The translations under genes and the position numbers were made by a program. From Phycisphaerales bacterium (GTDB lineage Bacteria; Planctomycetota; Phycisphaerae; Phycisphaerales; UBA1924): DNA of 64,000 bases. Under the pieces are notes generated by a model, which did no database searches, was not told where the DNA came from, and was given only the letters and a program-made list of their open reading frames with translations. Where the stretch lies: the NCBI GenBank assembly GCA_016709445.1, contig JADJMV010000006.1, forward strand, positions 248,001-312,000. The letters are read 5' to 3'. Shown in pieces: positions 58,656-64,000 of the stretch (the stretch's first letter is position 1; each line of letters opens with the position of its first letter).

Positions 58656-59089
58656 TCACCGGAGCGAGGCGTCCTCTCCTACGGCGTTGACGAAGTGTCG
58701 CACCAGCGGGCGGCGTTCCTGTGCCCCGCGGAACTCGACCGTCACCACGTCGATACGGACGGGGCGTCCTCGGAACCGCGGGTGGGCCGCCAGAGCCTTC
58801 GCCGTGGCGACGAGTCGGCGCCGCTTCTCCGCGTGGATCGCCGCGCTGGCCGGGACACCCCCGCCGGACGCGGCGAGCACCCGGGTCTTGACCTCGACCA
58901 GCACCACCAGGCCGGACCGGCGATCTTGGCAGACCAGGTCGGCCTCGCCCCCGGGGTTTCAAGGTTGCGTGCGACGACGCGGAGCCCGGCCCGACGCATG
59001 GCCTGAGCCGCGAGTCGTTCACCACGCTGGCCGAGTTCGAGGTGCGCCGGCCGGGCGCCAGCCCGGAGCCATCGCGCCAGCCGCCACAC
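58656..59089 (-). pseudogene. yraN: YraN/UPF0102 family endonuclease-like protein, frameshifted
   Basis: UPF0102 protein with a restriction-endonuclease-like fold. The first frame gives MWRLARWLRAGARPAHLELG, GERLAAQAMRRAGLRVVARN and LETPG, then breaks. In the other frame the sequence continues as GEADLVCQDRRSGLVVLVEV, carrying the active-site pattern D-x(n)-E-V-K (EVKTRV), and ends GEDASLR. The break lies at a C run at 58948-58952: one more base restores a normal YraN of about 145 residues. This is one of the clearest single-base breaks in the window. GTG start. The lipoprotein gene upstream ends 4 bp before it, so the two are cotranscribed. Confidence 0.8.
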
Positions 59090-59093
59090 GCGT

Positions 59094-60368
59094 TCAGCCC
59101 GCCCCCGGCGTGTAGTACCACCGCTCCGCGATCTCCACGAGCCGGAGGGTCAGCGTATCGAGCCCCGAGATTCCGGCGCGGTCGAACAGCCGCAGGAGAT
59201 ACCGCCGAGCCTCCTCCTCGCGTCGGTCGCCGGTGATCTGGTCGCGGAGCGCGAGCTGGACGTCGTAGAGCGACTTCGACTCCGACTCGATGCGGTCCAG
59301 ATACAGCCAGTATGTGAACGCGCCGGCCTCGATCGGCCCCGCTGCTTTGCCGGGTGTCAGAGTTGAGGCCGCCTCCTGCAGTGCCGGGATGCCGTACAGA
59401 TCGGCCTTCGCCAGATCCCCATCGGGTAGCCGCCGCGGCTCGGGGTCGGGCGTTCCGTTCCGGGGATCGTCCGCGACCTCGTCGAACGGCCTCTCGGCCA
59501 GCATGGTGCGGAACGCCTCGACGGTCTCCGTCTCGCTCGTGCGGACGCGGATTCGGCGGAAAATGGCGTTGGGAGGCGGGTTGTACTTGTCGTAGTTCCG
59601 CTCATATTCCAGCCGAAGGTCGCGGCTGGAGACCTGCACCCGGTCCCATACCTTGTTGCGTACCTCGTTCTCGATGAGGGCAGCCCGCTCCCGCTCCCGT
59701 TTGGCCTCGACCAAGCCCATGCCGGAGGTCTGCCTGAGGCGCTCCTCCGCCAGGGTGCGGCTGCCGTAGGCGCCGCGCTCCACATCCTGCTCGAACCGCT
59801 GGAGGAACACCCGCAACCCGACCTTCTCCTCCGCCGTGAGCGTGGAGCGGGCCTCGGCGAGGAACAGCTCGTCGCGAAGATCGGTAATGAGCCGCTTGTT
59901 GATCTCCTCGGCCGCGAACCGCCGCCAGGCGTCCGGGGTCTTCCCGGCCGCCTCTGCGCGGAGTCGTGCCCCCATGGGTTCGAGCCACGACCTGGCGAGC
60001 ACGGGCCAGCCATTGAGGTCGCCCACCTTGGCGTCGACAAGGACGAGCTCCGACGCGGTGAGGTCTGCGCCGTCGGGAGTGTTCGCCGCCGCGTCTGCCG
60101 GAGGCGGCTTGGGAGGTTCACCCGGCGCAACATCGATTCCCCGCACCCCGCCCTTGGCCTCGGCCTCGCTCAGGCTGCGGATCTCGACCCGCGGCGCGCG
60201 GGGGCGCTCCGGGACGTAGGGGGCGATGGGCATGGCTCGGTCGACCGGGCCAGTCGAGAAATCGTCCGCCGTCAGCCGGCGCGCCGGGCTGAGGCTGGTC
60301 ATGATCGATTGCTGGCAGCCGGTCAGCCCGGTCGCAACGCAGATCGCGACCGTGCTCGCCCGAACCAT
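59094..60368 (-). CDS. Lipoprotein, possibly SurA/PpiC-like
   Basis: Predicted lipoprotein of about 424 residues: short n-region MVRAS, hydrophobic h-region and lipobox LTGC (Cys18). A Pro-rich linker follows (EPPKPPPADAAA), then a helical region (WRRFAAEEINKRLITDLRDE, EERLRQTSGMGLVEAKRERE) and a beta-rich C-terminal part whose pattern (LQEAASTLTPGKAAGPIEAG) recalls parvulin-type peptidyl-prolyl isomerases. The fold call is weak. The start is chosen at the ATG eight bases after GAGGG, just ahead of the lipobox; earlier ATGs at 60374 and 60401 are possible. It would sit at the outer membrane. It is followed by yraN after 4 bp. Confidence 0.68.
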   Translation of the reverse strand: MVRASTVAICVATGLTGCQQSIMTSLSPARRLTADDFSTGPVDRAMPIAPYVPERPRAPRVEIRSLSEAEAKGGVRGIDVAPGEPPKPPPADAAANTPDGADLTASELVLVDAKVGDLNGWPVLARSWLEPMGARLRAEAAGKTPDAWRRFAAEEINKRLITDLRDELFLAEARSTLTAEEKVGLRVFLQRFEQDVERGAYGSRTLAEERLRQTSGMGLVEAKRERERAALIENEVRNKVWDRVQVSSRDLRLEYERNYDKYNPPPNAIFRRIRVRTSETETVEAFRTMLAERPFDEVADDPRNGTPDPEPRRLPDGDLAKADLYGIPALQEAASTLTPGKAAGPIEAGAFTYWLYLDRIESESKSLYDVQLALRDQITGDRREEEARRYLLRLFDRAGISGLDTLTLRLVEIAERWYYTPGAG

Positions 60369-60433
60369 CGCCATCCATGTCCCTCGGCGTTTGTCTACCA
60401 TGCGCTCAAAGCCTAGCAGAAAGGACGGCTCCC

Positions 60434-60928
60434 ATGCCGGACGAGGACCGCCCAAAGATCATCATCGACGACGACTGGAAGGCCCAAGCCCAGGCCGAGA
60501 AGGCCAAGCTCGCGGAGAAGGACAAGGCGAAACCCGCCCCGGCCGCCTCGGCGGGCCCAGCGGGTTCCCCGGCCCCGGCGGGAGAGGAAGAGCCGATCGG
60601 CTTCGCCGACCTCGTCCAGATGCTTGCCAGCCAGGCCCTGCTCTACATGGGCGCCGTGCCCGACCCGCAGTCGGGACGCGCCATCGTGTCGATCCCGATG
60701 GCCCGGGCACATGTTGATTTGCTCGGCATCTTGGAGCAGAAAACCAAGGGGAATCTCTCCGATGAGGAGGCCGGCCTTCTGACCGGAGTTCTCTATGAAC
60801 TGCGGATGCAGTTTGTGGACCTCGGCCGTGCGATCGACAAGGCCATCAAGGAAGGCAAGATCACACCGGCCCAGGTGGCGGGGATGGGGGGACAACCCTC
60901 GTCGCAATCTCCCCCGCTCGCGCCGTAA
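60434..60928 (+). CDS. DUF1844 protein
   Basis: Small cytosolic protein of 164 residues: an acidic and Ala/Pro-rich N terminus (residues 1-55, DDDWKAQAQAEKAKLAEKDK), then the DUF1844 core (FADLVQMLASQALLYMGAVP, ARAHVDLLGILEQKTKGNLS, DEEAGLLTGVLYELRMQFVD) and a polar tail. The function of DUF1844 is unknown. AAAGGA lies about 9 nt upstream of the ATG. It sits just before the sdh operon on the same strand, but a promoter-like pair and about 130 bp separate them. Confidence 0.85.
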   Translation: MPDEDRPKIIIDDDWKAQAQAEKAKLAEKDKAKPAPAASAGPAGSPAPAGEEEPIGFADLVQMLASQALLYMGAVPDPQSGRAIVSIPMARAHVDLLGILEQKTKGNLSDEEAGLLTGVLYELRMQFVDLGRAIDKAIKEGKITPAQVAGMGGQPSSQSPPLAP

Positions 60929-60932
60929 GCCG

Positions 60933-60961
60933 GCGACAGTTTTCGGATGCGGGCCTACACT
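60933..60961 (+). promoter_or_regulatory. Candidate promoter of the sdh operon
   Basis: GCGACA (4 of 6 to TTGACA), exactly 17 nt, then TACACT (4 of 6 to TATAAT) lie about 100 bp before the sdhC GTG. Best promoter-like pair near this operon. Confidence 0.45.
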
Positions 60962-61057
60962 TTGACCCGGTCCGGCGGCTCCCGCCGAGCCCGCCGGGGG
61001 CGCATCACGATGGTCCCAGTCGTGCGGCAGACGCACGAACACGGAAGGGCGTGAGTC

Positions 61058-61876
61058 GTGGCCGAAACCACAGGCTTCTTGGAGCGTCATCACTTCCTTC
61101 TCCGTCGGCTGCACTCCCTCAGCGGGGTCGCTCCGATCGGCGTCTTCCTGCTCTTCCACCTCACGACGAACGCGTCGATCGTGTGGGGGAGATTGGGGGG
61201 CGGGGGCGCACCGGGAGCGGTGAAGACCTTCCAGCACGAGGTCAACTTCATCCACAGCCTGCCGGCGCTGCTCCTCATCGAGATATTCGGGCTCTGGCTC
61301 CCGATCCTCTTCCACTCCGTGCTGGGAATCATCTATGCCGTCAGCGGGCGGCCGAACGTCGGCCACTACCCCTACCCGGGCAATCGCCGATACACACTCC
61401 AGAGGCTGAGCGGGTATGTCGGCGTGCTGTTCATCTTCTATCACGTGGCCACACTCCGGTGGCATTGGACGTTTCTCATCCCGGGCGGGACCGAGTGGAC
61501 CGCCGAGTATGCAGCCTCGACCATGGGCGCGGTGCTGCGGGGTGGTGCGGCGGGCATGACGATCGCGGGACTCCTGGTCTCGGCGTTCTATCTGCTCGGT
61601 GTCTCGCTCCTGGTCTTCCACCTTGCCAACGGGCTCTGGACGGCGGCCATCACCTGGGGCCTGACCATCTCCGCCCAGGCCCAGAGGCGGTGGGGTCAGG
61701 TCTGCTTCGTGATCGGCGGCCTGCTCATGCTGGGTGCTTGGTCCGCTGTCATCGGGTTTGCCACGATCAACCACACCGTCGCCCGCGGCGCTGAAGAAGG
61801 GGTGCACGCCCCCGAGCCCACCCCCGTCCTCACGCCGGGCATGGCCGAGGCCGGCACGCTCCGCGACGAACACTGA
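61058..61876 (+). CDS. sdhC: Succinate dehydrogenase cytochrome b subunit
   Basis: Integral membrane anchor of 272 residues with five helices (GVAPIGVFLLFHLTTNASIV, LLLIEIFGLWLPILFHSVLG, YVGVLFIFYHVATLRWHW, MTIAGLLVSAFYLLGVSLLV, VCFVIGGLLMLGAWSAVIGF), as in Bacillus-type (type B) succinate:quinone reductases that need no SdhD. His residues in FLLFHL, ILFHSV, FYHVAT and LVFHLA are likely haem b ligands. It carries electrons from SdhB to quinone. GTG start. Followed by sdhA after 57 bp; an sdhB start is at the window edge, giving the order C-A-B. Confidence 0.93.
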   Translation: MAETTGFLERHHFLLRRLHSLSGVAPIGVFLLFHLTTNASIVWGRLGGGGAPGAVKTFQHEVNFIHSLPALLLIEIFGLWLPILFHSVLGIIYAVSGRPNVGHYPYPGNRRYTLQRLSGYVGVLFIFYHVATLRWHWTFLIPGGTEWTAEYAASTMGAVLRGGAAGMTIAGLLVSAFYLLGVSLLVFHLANGLWTAAITWGLTISAQAQRRWGQVCFVIGGLLMLGAWSAVIGFATINHTVARGAEEGVHAPEPTPVLTPGMAEAGTLRDEH

Positions 61877-61933
61877 CCGCGACGAATCGATCCTGCTCCA
61901 CCGATCGAAGAGCAGAGTGAGGGAACTCAACCG

Positions 61934-63910
61934 ATGGCACAGCAGCGCGTGATCGTGGTCGGAGGCGGCCTGGCGGGCCTGGCGGCGAGCATCCGCGTCG
62001 CCGAGTCCGGGATCGCGGTGGACCTCTTCTCGCTCGTCCCCGTCAAGCGGTCCCACTCGGTCTGCGCCCAGGGGGGCATCAACGCCTGCAACGAGGTAGC
62101 CCGCCAGCAGGGCTACTCGGAATACGAACATTTCGACGAGACCATCTACGGCGGCGATTTCCTCGCCGACCAGCACCCGGTGCTCGAGATGGCCAATTGG
62201 GCCCCGAAGATCATCGACCTGCTCGATCGTATGGGTGTGCCGTTCAACCGCACGAGCGAGGGCTACCGCGATCTCCGACTCTTCGGCGGCTCCCTGTTCA
62301 AGCGCACGCATTTCGCCGGGGCCACGACCGGGCAGCAACTCATCTACGCCTTGGACGAGCAGGTGCGGCGGCTCGAGTCCGAGGGCAAGGTCACGAAGTA
62401 CGAGTCGTGGGAGTTCCTCTGGCCCGTGCTCTCGGATGGGCCAGACGGCCGCCGCTGTGTTGGCATTGTCGCCCAGGACCTCCGGACCATGCAGATCCGC
62501 GCGTTCCGGGCCGACGCCGTCGTGATGGCGACCGGAGGCGCGGGGCTGGTGTATGGCAAGAGCACCAACTCGGTCATCTGCACCGGCGCCGCGCTGTCTC
62601 GCTGCTACCAGGCCGGGGCGGCCTATGCCAATCCCGAGATGATCCAGGTCCACCCGACCGCCGTCCCCGGCGCCGACAAGCTGCGCCTCATGAGCGAATC
62701 GGCCCGTGGCGAGGGGGGCCGTGTCTGGGTGCCCCGCAGGAAGGGCGACTCGCGCCCGGCCCGCCAGATCCCCGAGGCCGAGCGGCTCTATTTCCTCGAG
62801 GAGAAGTATCCCAAGTACGGCAACATCGTTCCCCGCGATATCGCGACCCGCGAGATCTTCGACATCTGCGTGAATCAGGGCATGGGTGTGGACGGCCAGA
62901 ACCAGGTCTATCTGGATCTGACTCACAAGGACCCCGAGTATCTGACCCGCAAGCTCGGCGGCATCCTCGAGATCTACGAGAAGTTCGTCGGGGTCGATCC
63001 CCGCCACGAGCCCATGCGGATCTTCCCGGGGGTGCACTACTCGATGGGCGGACTGTGGACGAGCTTCACCGCCGGGAACTACAACCCGGCGAAGCCGCAG
63101 CCGGCGCACAAGTCCGGCTCGGTCCCGGCGTGCGATGCGGAGATCGGCCGGGGCCTTCTGCTTGGTGCGCCGAACAACATGCAGACCAGCATCCCGGGTC
63201 TGTACGCGTTCGGCGAGGTGAACTTCGCTTTCCACGGCGCCAACCGCCTGGGCGCCAATGCCCTCCTCAGTTGCATCTTCGACGGCCTCTTCAGCGGCGT
63301 CAGCGTCGCCAATTACCTGGCCAATGGGGCGCCGTCCATGGCGCCGGCGGAGGGCCTGCCCCAGGCCGAGTTTGATGCGGTCGTGGCCGCCGAGACCTCC
63401 AAGCAGAAGTCGATGCTCGACTCCGTGTCCGGAGCGGATGCTTCTGACGAGACGAATCCCTACATCATCGGTCGTGAGATGGGTGTCGAGATGACAGCGG
63501 CGTGCACGGTCGTGCGGGAGGAGAGCCGGCTCCGCCAGTGTCACACCAAGATCGGCGAACTCCGCTCGCGGCAGCGTCGCATGGCCCTCGGCGACGCCGC
63601 GACCTGGACGAACCAGGCCCTCAGCTACGCACGGGCCGTCGGCGACATGCTCACCGTCGCCGAGGCGATGGTCGCCGGGGCGATTGCCCGCAAGGAGTCA
63701 CGAGGCGCCCACTATCGCGCCGACTATCCCGAGCGTGACGACTCCAACTTCCTCAAGACGACCTATGCCACATTTGACCCAGCCTCCGGAGCTGCCCGGA
63801 TCGAGTTTCGCGAGGTCGACTGTTCGCTCGTGCTCCCCCGCGCCCGCACCTACGGACGTGTCGACAAGGAAGAGGCCAAGAAGCCCGAGACCGCCGCCGC
63901 CGGCGTGTGA
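61934..63910 (+). CDS. sdhA: Succinate dehydrogenase flavoprotein subunit
   Basis: FAD enzyme of 658 residues that oxidises succinate to fumarate in the TCA cycle at the inner membrane. Dinucleotide loop GGGLAGLAASIRVAESG; covalent flavin His41 in RSHSVCAQGGIN; substrate motifs HPTAVPGADKLRLMSESARG with the active-site Arg and HGANRLGANALLS near the C terminus. The C-terminal helical domain (RARAEAMV-like) is complete. Length and motif order match type-B SdhA. ATG start with GAGGGA some 10 nt upstream. Confidence 0.97.
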   Translation: MAQQRVIVVGGGLAGLAASIRVAESGIAVDLFSLVPVKRSHSVCAQGGINACNEVARQQGYSEYEHFDETIYGGDFLADQHPVLEMANWAPKIIDLLDRMGVPFNRTSEGYRDLRLFGGSLFKRTHFAGATTGQQLIYALDEQVRRLESEGKVTKYESWEFLWPVLSDGPDGRRCVGIVAQDLRTMQIRAFRADAVVMATGGAGLVYGKSTNSVICTGAALSRCYQAGAAYANPEMIQVHPTAVPGADKLRLMSESARGEGGRVWVPRRKGDSRPARQIPEAERLYFLEEKYPKYGNIVPRDIATREIFDICVNQGMGVDGQNQVYLDLTHKDPEYLTRKLGGILEIYEKFVGVDPRHEPMRIFPGVHYSMGGLWTSFTAGNYNPAKPQPAHKSGSVPACDAEIGRGLLLGAPNNMQTSIPGLYAFGEVNFAFHGANRLGANALLSCIFDGLFSGVSVANYLANGAPSMAPAEGLPQAEFDAVVAAETSKQKSMLDSVSGADASDETNPYIIGREMGVEMTAACTVVREESRLRQCHTKIGELRSRQRRMALGDAATWTNQALSYARAVGDMLTVAEAMVAGAIARKESRGAHYRADYPERDDSNFLKTTYATFDPASGAARIEFREVDCSLVLPRARTYGRVDKEEAKKPETAAAGV

Positions 63911-63937
63911 GTCCCCGTGCCCCCGGAGTGTGACACC

Positions 63938-64000
63938 ATGACCGCATCCGCCAACGGCTCGCACAAGCCAGCCCACACCAAGCCCGCTGCCAAGCCCGGG
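63938..64000 (+). CDS. sdhB: Start of succinate dehydrogenase iron-sulfur subunit (partial)
   Basis: An ATG 27 bp after the sdhA stop opens a frame of 21 codons that runs off the window (MTASANGSHKPAHTKPAAKP). Only a Lys/Ala/Pro-rich N-terminal extension is visible, without any iron-sulfur motif, so SdhB is inferred from gene order. GGAG lies about 9 nt upstream. Confidence 0.55.
   Translation, partial: MTASANGSHKPAHTKPAAKPG

Noticed and set aside
60413..63544. A 1043-codon open frame on the minus strand
   Set aside because: It covers sdhC, sdhA and the DUF1844 gene in antisense; its composition is a shadow and no motif is recognisable.

Overview
The window is GC-rich, densely coded bacterial chromosome and fits a planctomycete, most likely class Phycisphaerae. 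The supporting evidence is: a secreted PSCyt1/DUF1587-1592-1588-1585 protein coupled to a DUF1552 protein (9.1 kb); two unrelated exported proteins ending in a tandem dockerin-like tag with a C-terminal Gly-Cys; a PEP-CTERM-like exported protein; an ECF sigma factor next to a membrane Ser/Thr kinase; a Ser/Thr kinase with TPRs; a type III glutamine synthetase; and an mreBCD locus. Family names come from motif recognition by eye, not from database searches.

Layout. 0-6.6 kb (minus strand): sulfotransferase, FG-GAP/dockerin-tagged exported protein, saccharopine-dehydrogenase-like protein, exported amidohydrolase and a frameshifted MtfA-type peptidase. 6.7-10.5 kb (plus): the PSCyt1/DUF1552 pair, then tRNA-Ile(CAT) on the minus strand. 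10.8-15.3 kb (plus): GT87-like membrane glycosyltransferase, OmpR-type regulator, histidine kinase and PEP-CTERM-like protein. 15.3-21.3 kb (minus): TPR Ser/Thr kinase, glutamine synthetase III and trpA. 21.6-25.7 kb: secreted subtilisin-like protease, map, and a diacylglycerol-kinase-like gene. 25.7-33.8 kb: hutI/hutG-like genes, an isomerase-fold protein, a divergent KamA-family radical SAM enzyme and a frameshifted GH127 arabinofuranosidase. 33.9-43.1 kb: polA, DUF3592 plus GlmU-like genes, a HAD phosphatase, mreD-mreC-mreB and a coiled-coil protein. 43.5-46.6 kb: ECF sigma factor and membrane kinase. 46.6-48.5 kb: trpD and a second dockerin-tagged protein. 48.6-55.1 kb: a membrane protein with a low-complexity domain, a VWA protein and a methyltransferase. 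55.2-60.9 kb: miaB, histidine kinase, yraN, a lipoprotein and a DUF1844 protein. 61.0-64.0 kb: sdhC-sdhA-(sdhB), running off the right edge.

How the genes work together. Housekeeping functions are scattered: tryptophan synthesis (trpA and trpD 25 kb apart), histidine breakdown (hutI-hutG), nitrogen assimilation (glnN), cell shape (mreBCD), tRNA modification (miaB), DNA repair and replication (polA) and the TCA cycle/respiration (sdhCAB). Between them sit genes for envelope and surface biology: tagged exported proteins, a secreted protease, glycan-active enzymes and several phosphorylation-based sensors. I see no insertion sequence, prophage, CRISPR array or defence island.

Caution. At least nine apparent frameshifts interrupt seven otherwise well-conserved genes, and several lie at runs of G or C. 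This looks more like uncorrected consensus error (for example long-read data) than real decay, but it cannot be decided from the sequence alone. The largest reading frames opposite real genes are GC-driven shadows and were left out.
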